64,000 nt of DNA from Gambelia wislizenii (Eukaryota; Chordata; Lepidosauria; Squamata; Crotaphytidae). This document shows, piece by piece, positions 11,580 through 23,399 of this stretch (positions are counted from its first letter, which is position 1; each line of letters starts with the position of its first letter). The translations under genes were made by a program, and so were the position numbers. The stretch spans positions 80,693,001 through 80,757,000 of the forward strand of contig JAUMIR010000004.1 in the NCBI GenBank assembly GCA_030847615.1. Direction: 5' to 3'. Under the pieces are notes generated by a model. It was not told the origin of the DNA. It was given only the letters and a program-made list of their open reading frames with translations, and did no database searches.

Positions 11580-12150
11580 ATTTAGTCTAATAATTTTAAC
11601 CCTGCCCTTTAACAACAGACTAAGATAGCTGACAAAGAACTTCAGAAATTAAATAGTATGATAAAAAATACAGTATAAACAATAAGCAAGAGTTAGCAAA
11701 AAGTTACTTATAAAATACAGTGAGAAATTTAAGCCAACTGTAGGGAAAGGAACTCTCCAGGAAGGAAGTGAATTCCACAATTGCAGAGCCACCAACAAGA
11801 AGATCCTGTCCCTGGGAGGCCTTCTCCCAATCCCAACTGCCTCTGTTGTGGCCTCAGAGGGAGAGAAGAAGAGGCAGGCACAGCTCCGTCTTACCTAGGC
11901 CCATCAACTGATGAACGCCCTCTGCAATCCCAACTGCCACTGCTGTGGCCTTGAAGGAAGAGAACAGCACCCAACATCTGCTGGACTTAATTCCCTCCCA
12001 CACTGCCATCTACTTTTCTTTGTGTTTCATGCCTTTTTACATTGTTAAGCCTGAGGGCAGGAAACTGTCAAATTAACAAGTGTAAGCTGCTCATGTAAAG
12101 GCCATGTACACACATGGCACTATATAAACAGTGATGGTGATGGTGATGAT
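11580..12150 (+). repeat. Dispersed retroposon 3' region (squamate family not named)
   Basis: It includes a GGAACTCTCCAGGAAGGAAG...GAATTCCACA segment and a GCCTGAGGGCAGG...GTAAGCTGCTC end with a (GATGGT)n-like tail at about 12,130-12,150. Similar segments occur at 59,520-60,035. I recognise the type from amniote genomes but not the exact family. Confidence 0.4.
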
Positions 12151-12748
12151 GAGACCTTTCACCTTCATGTGAATCTGCAGTTTGTAGGATAACATATAGG
12201 AGATAGTTCTGGAGGTAAACTTCATGTTACATTAAAGACAGCATTGAGCATTGTGTAATGCAATTTTAAATAGATGTGGGATGGAGGGAAAGATTAGTTT
12301 TAGAACAATAAGCACCAGGAAGAGGATTTCACTTCTTCCCTCTTGCCACAGACCCACTGAAAATGCCCTCTCTCCTCCTATATGACACCAATGGCAGCTT
12401 TTCTCCTGCGCCAAAAGGAAGCATCTGACTTTGCCATGCACCATGATCCTACTACTCCCTCACCCACTTCCACTCTGAGGCTCTTTTAAAATTAATTGTG
12501 CAATGCCAAAGTCACCTCAACTGATCTGTTGTTTTCTTCATCCTTCTGTTTCTTCTCTGTTCTTACTGGAATGTCTGCTCACCTGCTTGTTTATCCCCTT
12601 GGCATTTTTCACTAGCATCACAGCATTCTAATGAAGTGCTGCAAGCAAGGATTTAAACAGCCTTTTTTCTATCTCCATTTTTTTTTTCAGACTGCTGATG
12701 AGTTTTCAAAATGTTCATGATCTGCTTTTGCACTGAATAATTTCTTTT

Positions 12749-13115
12749 GTGAAGTCAAAGACTTTCATGACCGGCATCCATAGATTTTCCTTGGGTTTTT
12801 TCCCCTGGTCTGTGAGGGCGTGTTCTGGAAGAGTTTATTTCTGATGATTCACCTGCATCTGTGGTTGGCATCTTCAGAGAATGGTTAGGTAGGAGTGTGT
12901 GGGGTTTATATACTGTGAACCCCTGTTGCGGAGCATATGTACATTTGTGTATTTGAATGGCTAGTTTCTGGGAAGAGATATGCAAGGTGTCTGGCTAATG
13001 GTCAGTTGATGGTTGGTTGACCATTCTCTGAAGATGCCAGCCACAGATGGAGGCAAAATAAACTCTTCCAGAACATGGCCTCATAGCCCAGAAAAAAAAA
13101 AACCCAAGGAAAATC
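12749..13115 (+). mobile_element. Fold-back element family, copy 2, with 11-14 bp target duplication
   Basis: The left arm (about 12,775-12,886) is the reverse complement of the right arm (about 13,020-13,113) over roughly 95 bp, including GTGTTCTGGAAGAGTTTATT and TGGCATCTTCAGAGAATGG. The flanks carry TAATTTCTTTT (12,738-12,748 and 13,116-13,126). The match extends to 14 bp if the GTG at the element start is counted. This is the same family as 11,005-11,303, with the same arrangement of a longer left end. Confidence 0.8.
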
Positions 13116-13126
13116 TAATTTCTTTT

Positions 13127-15103
13127 GTGTTGTTGGCCAATAAACTCTATGCAATACGTTGGTGTTGTTATACAGTGTTATACAGTGGTGTTGTTATACA
13201 ATGGCTTTTACAATATCCCTTTAAAATAATTGTTTGTATATAGAGTTTTTACCCCCTGTACTTATCTTCTAGAAATCAGTCTGGAGGCTGGTGGAGTAGA
13301 CACTATGTGTATATTGCTAAATTAGGTTTGAATCTGTTGCTTTGGGACAATAATCCATTTGTCTAAATGAAATACTGAGGTTCTCTTCTAAGAAACCTAG
13401 AGCTTTCTCCAAACTGTTTTCCTATCACCTTTGAGCATAGTTAAAACTCCTTAAATCTTCTTCATGAGTTCAAAGCAGTTCCATATACAGTGGAGCAGAC
13501 GTCTTTCAAAAAATGGCATGGCCATGTTGTGAACTTCTAGACATAACCTTTTGGCCTACAGAAGAAATGTGCCATGACTCTTGTCCCCAGTTTACCAAGA
13601 AGGCAGGACATATCAGGTCAGTTCACAAGCAATTCTATGGAGGGAGATCATCTCTGCAGCTGCTACTAGAATTGCCAGCTAAATCCACCATGGAATCTAC
13701 TTGTACCAGTTTGTCCCTATTTCAAAAAGGCAGGATCTTCATGGTGCCAGACTGTCTCATCTGAACAAAATCTGGGAATGATCCACTGCCTTTGAAATTT
13801 ACAGAGCTACAGTGTTCACGTACATGCCTGTAGAAAATACTGTGTTGCTTTTGAAAGTGGTAGATGATAATGAAAGAGAATGCAAAAGAGAATAAAGAAG
13901 CCACATATTTTTGCATATACAAATACATATTGGTGGCTTTATATTAGCATGTCTTATTTTCCACCCTAATCCGGCTAGTGTGTGTGTGATCTTGAAAGAG
14001 TGCTCTGCAGATGGAGTGAACAAGAGTATTGATAGACTGAAATACATGTGGGGAGTGAATTGTGTATATTATGTATATCATTAATTGCTACATAACAGTC
14101 TACGCCACTCTCTTCAGTCTGAAGCTCTTCAACCTTGCTTGCTACTGTCTATTGAAGGTACCATGAAGTTTCCTTTTGTTTTCCTGCTTTGGCCTCTTGT
14201 TCCACCTGACAGCACCTGGTCCCCTTGTGCTCCAGTGCTAGTCCCATTGTTTTAAGATTTAGTAAAATACCTTGAGAGTAAAAGGCAAAAGATTTATATG
14301 ACCTGAGGAAAAACTGGAAAGATACTTTTTTTCCACCTGTGATCCAATGGATAGAAGATCAAACAACACTTGCAACATTTGAAAGAATGATGTGTAGACA
14401 AAATTTACAAATGGACTTATGTTTGGTCAGCTTTTATAGAAATGTACAACTCATGTGGTTATTTTTCCTCCTTCTGTGTTTTTATTTTCCTGCTTTTGTT
14501 ATACTGGAACTTTAATGTATGTAACAGATCTCTTTATAAATACATTTTAAAAATAATAAAAAGTGCCTCAGGTGTTGATGCAATGCTGATATTATCTTGA
14601 TTGTGCAGATAATGCCCCCTTGGGGGTTCAAGGTCACTAGCAGTTCATTCTCAAAAGCACAAAGCAAAAGCTGCATGAGCTGAAAAAGAAACCTAAGAAG
14701 AAAAGGAATAAGCCAGTTGTAGACAACCACAACTCACTTGGCCTGTAGCAGTGTGCCTGGTGGGTGAATTTTTATCAGTGCATGTGTGAATGTGGTACGT
14801 TTCATACTTATGAAGAAGAGTTGTGTCTTTTGCTTTGAGGGAATTTATCCTGACAGCCATGTTATTTTTTCTTTGGGAGAACACTCACTGCACCTTATGC
14901 GGGATGGCACAGATGATCATCGAACTACATTTGTAGGCCTTTCCCCATTCCATCCATAATTCCTTATGAAATTATGATTATAATTACCCAGTTGAAAGAA
15001 ACCACTGGTCTTCATTACATGCAAATACTCTGGATTATTTATATACCACAGACATTTAGCTTTCCCTTGGGATTTATTCTGTTCTAAAAATACACTAGAA
15101 TCA
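13127..15103. other. Intergenic DNA, nothing assigned
   Basis: It is AT-rich, with a short run of TGTTATACAGTG repeats at about 13,160-13,200. No coding, RNA or repeat family signal could be supported. Confidence 0.5.
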
Positions 15104-15439
15104 TCTATATACCTGTATATAATTCTTTTGGGTATGTTGCCGTTTCCAGTGTGCTGATTGGCTGCTTAGGGACCTGACCAACACATCACAGGTCTGTTGG
15201 CAGCCAATCAGCACACTGGGGGCGGGACCATGTAGATTCCAAACATGGCTGAGGGAGAGGGAGTACGATGAGGGTGGATGTGGTGTGTCCTGGAGTGCAG
15301 GGGGTGGGGGGTCAAGGGGCAGAATGAGCAGAGGGGGGTTAGAACAAATGGAGGGGGTGACAGGGGCAGAACAAGTGGAGGGGGGTGGCAACAGGGGGCA
15401 CAGTTTTTTAATGGTGTATGGTACACCAGGTCCAGCTAG
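15104..15439 (+). mobile_element. Short non-autonomous Helitron-like element
   Basis: It starts TC after an A (A|TCTATATACC) and ends CTAG before a T (AGCTAG|T). This matches the Helitron rule of 5'-TC, 3'-CTRR and insertion between A and T without duplication. It contains a GATTGGCTGCTT...GCAGCCAATCAGCACACT inverted pair and a G-rich 3' half. Related pieces at 8,723, 10,621 and 11,420 share either end. No Rep/helicase coding is present. Confidence 0.5.
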
Positions 15440-16634
15440 TATTATAGATAGTTACAGATAGCTTGCAAATTCATTAAAGCTGTATATACAGTCCAATGAC
15501 TACTGAGGAAATAAGGAATTCTGTGCCAACTCCACATAATATAACAATAGTGTGTGAAAGCCAGTCAGTATCTTGCTTGGTGGATGGTTCTTTTACTCAG
15601 AATAGGACTGATGTAAAATTCTAGTGTGAGAGTTTTAGCTACAGTATGGTTGTGTGTACAGAATCAGGGCTTATACCATCAGGACTTATTCCAGTATCAT
15701 TATTCTGTATATTTTCCCTAGCAGTACACCATTTGTGCTTAGAATTAACCACAATTTTAAAACAGACCCCTAACATCAAACCATATCTTTGTGTCATCCT
15801 TATATTATTAAGTAGTATAATACTCTAGCTCCATATACTGTATAAAAAGGGAGATACCATGCTTTCCTCTTTTGAAAAGAGTTGCTGTAGATATATGTTC
15901 TTTTGCTAGAGACTAGGGAGTATGCAAGCTTAAAACAACAAATAATGAGGATAAATTAAAACAATTTATAAAGAGAAATGGAAAGTTAACAGAATCTCAA
16001 AGGGAAAGGGCTATCGCTGTTACTTTGATTTGATAGTTAAAGAAATTTAAAGAAACACTGCCTTGAATGTGTGTGTGTTTTTAAGTCACAAAGCACAGGA
16101 ATGAGAGGCGGCAACTGTTTCTCATCACTTCTGATTTCATAAATAAAATATAATAAGTGCCCATGGCCTGCAGCCATATTCTACACAACATTCAAAATTG
16201 AAATGGCTGTTCCCATGGGAGAAAAGGCATCATTTTCCTAGAACAAGCTATTTCAAGTTTACTTTGGAGGAAAGACAGATTTTTACCAACAAGGAATATC
16301 TTGCAGATATAAGTTTGGATTGCACAGAACAAGTGCACAGGCATTATGCAAAAACAAACATCACAAGGAAACACCGTTAGCTGTATGAGCTACTTCCCTT
16401 GTGCACCATGTACTTTCCAAACACAATCCATTTAGCTCTACATGCAACATCATGGTCTTCTCTGAAATGTGTCGCCTAAGTTTGGTTCTCCAGGTTAGAG
16501 TGACAGTCCTCATGGGTTACAGGTCCTTTTGCTGAACCATTCCATCATACAGTTGGTATTCAAATCTATCATTTGGTGCTCAAATTTCAGATAGTGTCAA
16601 ACCGATATAAATACACCTTGTTTTCACCAGCTGT

Positions 16635-16750
16635 TTTATTTATTTATTTTCTATGCCACCTTTCTCCCAGAATGGAACCCAAGGTGGCTCACAACATATA
16701 AAAACTAGTAAAAATAAAACAATTAAAAGTTTAAAACAATTTTAAAAATT
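16635..16750 (+). repeat. Dispersed repeat with CCACCTTTCTCCCAGAATGG motif
   Basis: A TTTATTTATTTATTTTCTAT lead is followed by CCACCTTTCTCCCAGAATGG and AAGGTGGCTCACAACATA, then an A-rich tail. The same signature occurs at 24,245-24,315, 29,495-29,545, 31,920-32,190 and (as CCGCCTCTCCCC) 59,540. It is a widespread squamate repeat; its class (SINE or LINE end) is not settled here. Confidence 0.5.
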
Positions 16751-17382
16751 TGCTGTTATTGATAACTGATACTGGTACAAAGTACCATTGTGGTTTTCTA
16801 GTATTCTGCACTATTCATTTGCAATTTGCAAATGAACTGGAACTCACAGCTACTGTGCAGATTACTGGAGGATGAGTTCTGTAGACAAAGAATGGTCTGG
16901 AAGGACCACAGGGCTTGAACTAGCCTGGTAATGGCTTGGGTTCTGATTTTTTAAAAAATACAAAAAACCTCAATGTTACTGCCTAGTTGAACCATCAGAT
17001 GCTCCCAACACTCTAGCAAAGGAACACATTCATTTCCAAAAGAAGAATGGGGTAAAGATATCCTTATGGGTAATCTCCCACTTTCATTTGCATGTTAAAA
17101 ATGTCTGGAGAAGAACATGGGGAGGGGGAGTATATGTGCAAATCTGAGTGGGTTGGATGTTAGGGTCAGTGATGTGTGAAGCATCAGGTTACAGCAGCAT
17201 GGTCCCCAAACCAAGTTCCTCTTACTGAAGAAACAACAGATGCACATATCAGTTCCATGCATCCAACTGATTCCAGCAAATGGGCATGGCTCTCCTGACT
17301 CTCCCTCAAGGACCATTCTTCTTCTTCCATCCGTGATACTATGTGAAACGGGTGTGTCCCCTCTGTGGATCTGAAAGTCATT

Positions 17383-17499
17383 CTAGTAAAAAGATAAATT
17401 TCTTCCTTGCGATCTTCGGCTTTGGGTGTTCCTTATTCTGGGAAGGGATTTAAAGCTGTCTGCCAGACTCGTGGGCTGTTAAAACAAGACAGTGCCACA
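17383..17499 (+). promoter_or_regulatory. Probable 5' UTR / proximal promoter of the PI16-like gene
   Basis: This is the stretch immediately upstream of the start codon. No CpG island, clear TATA box or initiator can be defended. The frame is open upstream to 17,407 but shows no signal-like sequence, so it is treated as leader. The start codon context has A at -3 (CCACAATGC), a good vertebrate context. Confidence 0.35.
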
Positions 17500-17670
17500 A
17501 TGCTGAGCTCAGGCCTGCGAATTCCCCTCTCCCCCCTCCTCCTCCTCCTGTTGCTCACTGCCATGGAGCTGAGCGGGTCCTTTACAAGTGAGGACAAGAA
17601 GCTGATCGTGGACCTGCACAATCAGTACCGGTCTAAGGTTTCTCCTCCAGCGGCAGACATGCTGAAAATG
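17500..17670 (+). CDS. PI16: PI16-like CAP-domain protein, exon 1 (signal peptide and start of CAP domain)
   Basis: It encodes 57 residues ending exactly at a strong donor (ATG|GTAAGT), phase 0. Residues 1-27 are a signal peptide (basic Arg-7 followed by a run of seven leucines), so the mature protein is secreted or surface-bound. After it comes SEDKKLIVDLHNQYRSKVSP, the first helix of CAP/SCP domains, with the HNxxR-type motif (H40-N41-x-x-R44). I chose this ATG because it opens the signal peptide and has A at -3. CAP proteins of the PI16 type are secreted or membrane-anchored glycoproteins; human PI16 is 463 residues. The whole gene model here (six exons, 17,500-60,416) gives 471 residues. 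The identity rests on exon 2 (GRRGENLFA) and the domain order; other CAP members (CRISP, GLIPR, CRISPLD) fit less well. Confidence 0.85.
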
Positions 17671-18594
17671 GTAAGTGAGAGGTGGATAATAGCCCTGGAT
17701 GCTGCTGCAATGTGGGAATGCAGAGGGCTTCCGTTTCTATTGTGCTATGAACCTTTCGTTTGAAACAGAAACAACTTCTGTGTTTATAAAAGTGATCCCT
17801 TCTTTGAAGCATCTGCATCTAATTGCTGAGGCAAAGGAATGTGAGGCTTTTGAGATCTAACTGAATCCAGGTAGATGATTTGTGTGTAAACCTGCTTAAT
17901 GCTTCTTGGTGCATTTTGCCAGACAAATACTTGTTTTAACTAATATGAATATGTGTGTGTTACTTTAGAGGTCAGCTAACTAGTTTGGGTTCTCTGGATA
18001 TGTTTGCACCAAGTGTTTTACTGGGACTTTTAAATGGAAAGGATTAGCCACATTTTATCAACATCCTGTTATGAATTAGCATATGATTATTAAGTCAAAG
18101 AAGGCAGTGTGGTCTTGGCTACAGGACTTTGGATCCTGGCTGAGCTGCTCTGTAAACTTGGGCAAGCTCCTATTCTTCTCTTCCCTCCCACCCTTATGAA
18201 GAGTACAGAGCCACTTGGATCCCAGTTCTCATTAGAGCATCATTTAGGCTTGTACAGGTGGTGGCAGTGGGGCAGTGTTTTGGGTTTTTTTTGGAAGATA
18301 CGGCTGGACATGTGTAACTCATTAGCTGCAGGGGATACAAAACAGACCTTTTCTGTTTAGGTTTTGCTACTGTTGCAGGGAAATCAGCTCTCAAAAAGCA
18401 GTTTGGCATTGCTAATGCACTTTGATTCCCTCTCCTCCTTCCTCCCTCCCACCCTAAACCATTACTATGGAGTTCCTGTGTGCAATTTGATTGAGTAGTT
18501 GTCTCAGGTATCTACTGAAAAGCGCCTTTGAAGTCATTGACAAACTAAAAGCCCATATTTCTCCATATGAGTCTGTCTGACTCTTACCATCTTT

Positions 18595-19045
18595 GAGTGA
18601 GGGCTTTCAAGCAGTTCTACCACCCTCACATGCTCATCTGATGAGGACATAGGAGAGAGCCTTCTCAGTGGCTGCTCCTTGGCTGGAGAACACTCCCAAG
18701 AGAGTCTCAATTGGCTCACTTTTCTCTGTCTTTTCACCAGCAGGCAAAGTCCTTTTATCTGAACAGGACTTCAGCTTTAAACTAGCTGGAGCTGAATGTG
18801 TGTGTGTGTGTGTGTTTAAATGAGATATGCTGTATCTTTTACTATGTTTTGAAAGTGTTTTTAACCATTCTAACATAATGTTTGCTTAGTGGTTTTAAAA
18901 CGTATACTGTATTTTGTTTTAATACTAGCTGTATTTTGTTTTAACTTATATTGTAAGCTCCTTTGGGTCCCATATTGGAGAAAGGTAGGGCAATTAACAG
19001 TTAATTAATTAGTTAATTAATTGGTTAAATTGAGACTGAGTCCTA
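18595..19045 (+). repeat. Dispersed retroposon 3' end
   Basis: It contains GAGAGCCTTCTCAGTGGCTGC and, at the end, TTGTAAGCTCCTTTGGGTCC followed by an AATTAATT tail (about 18,990-19,025). This is the pattern of a common squamate non-LTR element 3' UTR. An internal (TG)n is at 18,797-18,814. It lies in intron 1. Confidence 0.45.
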
Positions 19046-19837
19046 CACTGTACCATACCTGCACTATCTCCTTGTCTCCCACCCCATCGCCATGATTCTT
19101 TTGTTTTCACTGTTGTAGTTTTTCATCCTGGTTGCAGTGTTAGAGTTTTCCATGCTGTTCACCTTAAAGATGGTGGGCCATGTTTGTTTAGCCTCAGGAA
19201 CCAGAAATCACTTTCAGGATGCCCTGCTTGCCTGTTCTCTTCTGTGGTGGAAGCCACACCCCCCCCCCCCGTACCTGCATTATGCTTTGATGGAGGCATG
19301 CTAGAGTGGTACAGTCAGACTGGCTGAGCTGGGACAACTGGCTGCTGCTGACTATGCCTGTTTTAAAATGATAAGTCCCACCCCTTTCAGCTGGAGGCTG
19401 GAAAGTTAGTGGAGAGATTTGCATTGGTTTGAGTGAGATGAAAAAGTATTGGAGAGTAATCGGGATTCCCTTTCTTTTGCGGGGACGGGGAGCTAGGAGA
19501 AAATGAGCTGGGGTAGGTGAATTAATTGAAGTAGAATTGATTTGGGAAGGAATGGGAAACCAGTTTGGGAAGAGAAGGGAGAGATGATTTGGGTGTTTTA
19601 TTTGTTTAACATTTGTAACTCAGATCACACTTCTGCCTTCAGAAATATACTTATGTCCACTTACGTGGTACTAATATTGCAATAGTCCAAAATCAAATGA
19701 TGTGGGAGTTCTGTGAAGAAATGTCTTGACTTCACCACAATACAGTATGTGTAAAAGCAGCTGAGCTGAGGGGAATGTATCCAGGCTGCAGTGTTTTGGA
19801 AGCAGCTTAACTTTCCCTCCTGTGCCAGCTGTTGGTT

Positions 19838-20075
19838 TTGTGTTGCATGCCTTCAAGCTGACTCCAATTTATGGGTGATCCAATCACAGGTTTTTCTTGG
19901 CAAGATGTATTCAGAGGTGTTCCCCATTGTCTTTCTTTGAAGCTGAGAGAGTGTGTTATGCCCAAGGACACCCAGTGGGTTTCCATGGCTGAGCGGGGAT
20001 TTGTACACTGGTCTCCTGGAAGCTTAGTCCTGCACTTTAGCCAGTACACCATGATGGCTTCCCTTTGCCAGTTAC
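19838..20075 (-). mobile_element. tRNA-derived SINE, minus strand
   Basis: The minus strand reads from the tRNA-like head through GGGTGTCCTTGGGCATAACA-like and CTCTCAGCTTC segments to a TTGCCAAGAAAAACC tail. It ends TTGAAGGCATGCAACACA. The same SINE is at 42,939-43,170 (plus), 21,176-21,378 and 46,440-46,660 (minus). It lies in intron 1. Confidence 0.7.
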
Positions 20076-20139
20076 CAGATTTAAATTGCCCCCCTCAACT
20101 AATTTAAAAAAAAAGCTGGTATGATCCTGGAGGGAGGAA

Positions 20140-20370
20140 AATACAGGTACATTCTCTGTGACACACCTGATGTTTTCTGATTTGGAAGCTAAGCAGGGTT
20201 GGGCCTGGTTTGTACTTGGATGGGGGCCACTAGGAAGTACCTGGCATCTCCAGGTAAGAATGTAGCCTGAAATCTGGCTGCCAATCTGAGCTGTCAGCCA
20301 GTGTTGACAATACAGGGTAAATAGACCTATGGTCTGACTCAATATAAGGCAGCCTCCTGTATGTTTCCTT
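20140..20370 (+). mobile_element. 5S rRNA-derived SINE
   Basis: The block 20,180-20,243 (GGAAGCTAAGCAGGGTTGGG ... GTACTTGGATGGG) is an obvious 5S rRNA segment containing the internal A and C promoter boxes. The body ends GACCTATGGTCTGACTCAAT then ATAAGGCAGCCTCCTGTATG, not a 5S end. It is therefore a retroposed SINE with a 5S-derived head rather than a 5S gene. It lies in intron 1. Confidence 0.75.
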
Positions 20371-21175
20371 TGGGATATTTCACATCACGTTCAGAACAGT
20401 CCTAGTCATGTCAAGCCCAATGCATCTATGGGTCTTTCAAAGAGAAAAAGAGGGGAGAACAGCATGCAGCTCCTGTATGTTCCAAAACCTATGGTATTAA
20501 GCACTAAATTGCCTCTCAACACAGTGGTCCCATTTTAGCTGTCCTGGCTGACTGGTGGTGCTTCCAAGGGTGGAGCAGGCAGAAGGAATTTTCTGTAGGT
20601 GGAAGCAAAGGGATGGGAATGATTAAACAGGATGGGTTAGACCTCTAGCCACTCTACTTGTTGCCAGTGCCAAGTGGGCTGCCCTGGTTCTGGTGCAATT
20701 TTGTCTATAAACTAGGCTAATTAAAAAAGAATAAAGTTAGAATTTTGGGAGACTTCCGGTTGGAAAATGGTGGGACTCAGCTAGAAACCCAACAAGGCTC
20801 TTGGGAGTTCTAGTGCCAGCCATGGTACAAAGCACCAAAATTAAAAAATAGCAAGCAATTCTGATCCCTTCGGTACATTCTGATCCCTTGCGTACAGGAG
20901 AGATGAGGGGCTTTACAAAATTTCGGAAAACTTCTGGCAGAACCATATTATTGAACCATATTAGTTGGGGGCAGATTTACACCTTCTGACAGGTAACAGT
21001 TCTCAGTCTAACCTGTCTCACAGGGTTGTTAGAATAAAATGTCAGAGGAAAGAGTGGGACCTTATTCACCACCTTAAGCTCCTTGTAAGGAAGGTGGCTA
21101 TCAATAACAATAAAAGAGAATGCAAGTAAATGCTGGAGCCCAAAGAACATAAAAAGTTGACACGGTACAATATCA

Positions 21176-21378
21176 TTGTTGTTGCATGCCTTCAAGTCAT
21201 TTCTGACTTAAGACGAGCCCATCACGGGGTTTATCTTGGCAAGATTTGTTCAGAGGGTTTTTGGTTTTGGTCTTTGCCTCCCTCTGAGGCTGAGAGAGTA
21301 TGACTTTCCCAAGGTCACCCAGTGGATTTCCGTGGTTGAGTGGGGATTTGAACTCTGGTCTCCAGAGTCATAGGCCAA
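21176..21378 (-). mobile_element. tRNA-derived SINE, minus strand
   Basis: It has the same family signature as 19,838-20,075: CCTTCAAGTCATTTCTGACT at the left (the SINE tail), then CTTGGCAAGATTTGTTCAGA. GAACTCTGGTCTCCAGAGTC (tRNA-like head) lies at the right. It directly abuts the palindromic MITE at 21,379. Confidence 0.7.
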
Positions 21379-21602
21379 GGACTTTATCACACTACATTGT
21401 TATAGTGCTATTATTCCACTTCAACTGCTCTGGCTGCCTCCTGTAGAATCCTGGGATTTGCAGTTTAGGGAGTGGCATTTAGAATTCTCAGCCAGAGAGC
21501 TCTTAGGCCTCACTAAACTACAAACCCCAGATGTCCATAGGAGGTAGCTGTAGCAGTTAAAGTGGAATAATAGCACTATAACAGTGTAGTGTGATAAAGT
21601 CC
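21379..21602. mobile_element. Palindromic MITE with GGACTTTATCA ends
   Basis: The first ~90 bp (21,379-21,468) are the reverse complement of the last ~90 bp (21,514-21,602). The arms include TTATAGTGCTATTATTCCACTT and GTAGTTTAG-type motifs, and the loop is short. No coding capacity. The termini GGACTTTATCA are shared with the elements at 25,432 and 48,863-49,460. A diverged half-arm (GTTAAAGTGGCATAATAG) recurs at about 54,053. Confidence 0.75.
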
Positions 21603-23399
21603 CAACACTAAAACCACTATACCACACTGATTCTCAGTATTAGTTGGCATAAATACTAAGGGAGCTCTAGGGGTGTACACCTTTGGTTAATTTTGCTTTT
21701 AAAATTGATGCATTTATTTTACTACGCATCCAGACTGATTAAAAGAACCAGAAAGTCCCAGATTTTGTTCCTGTTCTTTCCAATTTTATTTTAGAGATCC
21801 ATACAGATTTTGTTTATCCCAGGGCCGGTTTACACAGCAGATTTATAGCGGCAACTTGCGGTTTAATTATTTTCCGCAGCTGTGCCATTCAGGTTTTTTT
21901 TCTAATTATGTCGCTTTGAAGTTCAGACTTGAATAAGTGTGGGGTGTGTGGCTCTGTGTGTCTCTGTAAATCTACCTGTAAATGAACTCACTCCATAAAG
22001 CAGAGGGAGAGTAATCTCTCTGCTAAAAGACCATGCTGTGGATCGCAAGTTTTTCCAGCTGCTCTCTCTCTCTCTGTCTCTCTATATTCATATTTCCAGT
22101 AAGAAGGAGAATGTAAAACTTCTGTCAAGGTCAGTTGCACACAATTTTTCATATTTTGGTTACATTTATTTATTTAGACATATTTATATGTTTACTTTAT
22201 ATATGTTCACACACACACATATAAAATTAAACAAAAATTTCTCTATGAATGAATGAAACACATAGATATTAGACAAAAAGGCAGAGAAATTAGTCATATA
22301 TACAATTTAAGAGGTAAACATTGAACAGAATGTGTAATAATATGATAGGGTTGATGGAAATGAAAGGGGAGGTGGGAAGCAAAACATATAAATTTTTCCA
22401 AGTTTTGTTAAGTTATATATATTAATGAGAAAATAACAATGCATGATTACCAAATGATGGTATAGCCACTTGCTATAACTACTGTAAGTAGTGATACTGT
22501 ATTAGTAAAGATTATTTTAAAAAACACATTTTTTCATATTTTGGAGGTATGTGCTTCTGCATGGGAGAATAATAAATGTGAATCACAAACATAGAATGTG
22601 ATATGTTCTCTGCCAACTCCTGTGATTTTCAGTAGCAGATTGTCTATTTAAAAATCATCATTACCATTCAAGAGTTCAAAGCAGGTAACAGCAAGAAATT
22701 TAAAATAAGCTACCAACAATAAACATATTCCAGAAGTATGACCAGTTGAATAATCTTGCCAGCCATTAACCTCCATAGCCCTCCTCAAAGAGCTGCATTT
22801 AACCAGCCAGTACAATGATCACCCCAGAGGACCTTCCTGGTGATAGAATGTCAAAGGATTGGTGGCATCCCTAAAAAGTCCCCGCTTCCTGTACTCACTG
22901 TTTCTCAGTTGGTGGGAGGGTTGGCTAGAGAGAACCAAAGCAGGACTTCTGCCAGTGATCAGAAGTGAGCAGCAGTGAATCTATGGGCAAAAGTATTTCT
23001 TAGAGAGGTTTGGCCCTAACCTGTTTAACCAGAACACAAATAAGTAGCCAATGCAGATCAAATACTACTGGGTTAATATGTTTCATCCGGCCAGGCACTG
23101 GTAACAATCTGACAACAGAATTTTGTGAGAAGAAAAATGTGAAAAATTACTAGTCTAGATGGATCTTTTTGCTTACTGAATGGTGACATTATATTTTGTT
23201 GCACTTCTGGCTTAAACTATGGGAAAGAGATGGTGATGCTTCCAGCCTGCTTCCAGCCTGAAGGGACTGGGGAACATCAGGTGTCCATAGCACCATCTCA
23301 TTCAGATACACTTGTGATATGGATGGAGATGGGTGCTGGTTGCTGCCAGCCCACAGGAATTACAGATATACCTCTCTCTCTCTCTCTGGCTTTTCTTCG
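21603..23399. other. Intron 1 sequence, nothing assigned
   Basis: It is AT-rich with (CT)n at about 22,062-22,084 and 23,371-23,387. No exon or repeat family could be supported. Confidence 0.5.

Noticed and set aside
20180..20243. Functional 5S rRNA gene
   Set aside because: Only part of 5S is present, it is diverged, and it continues into a SINE tail.
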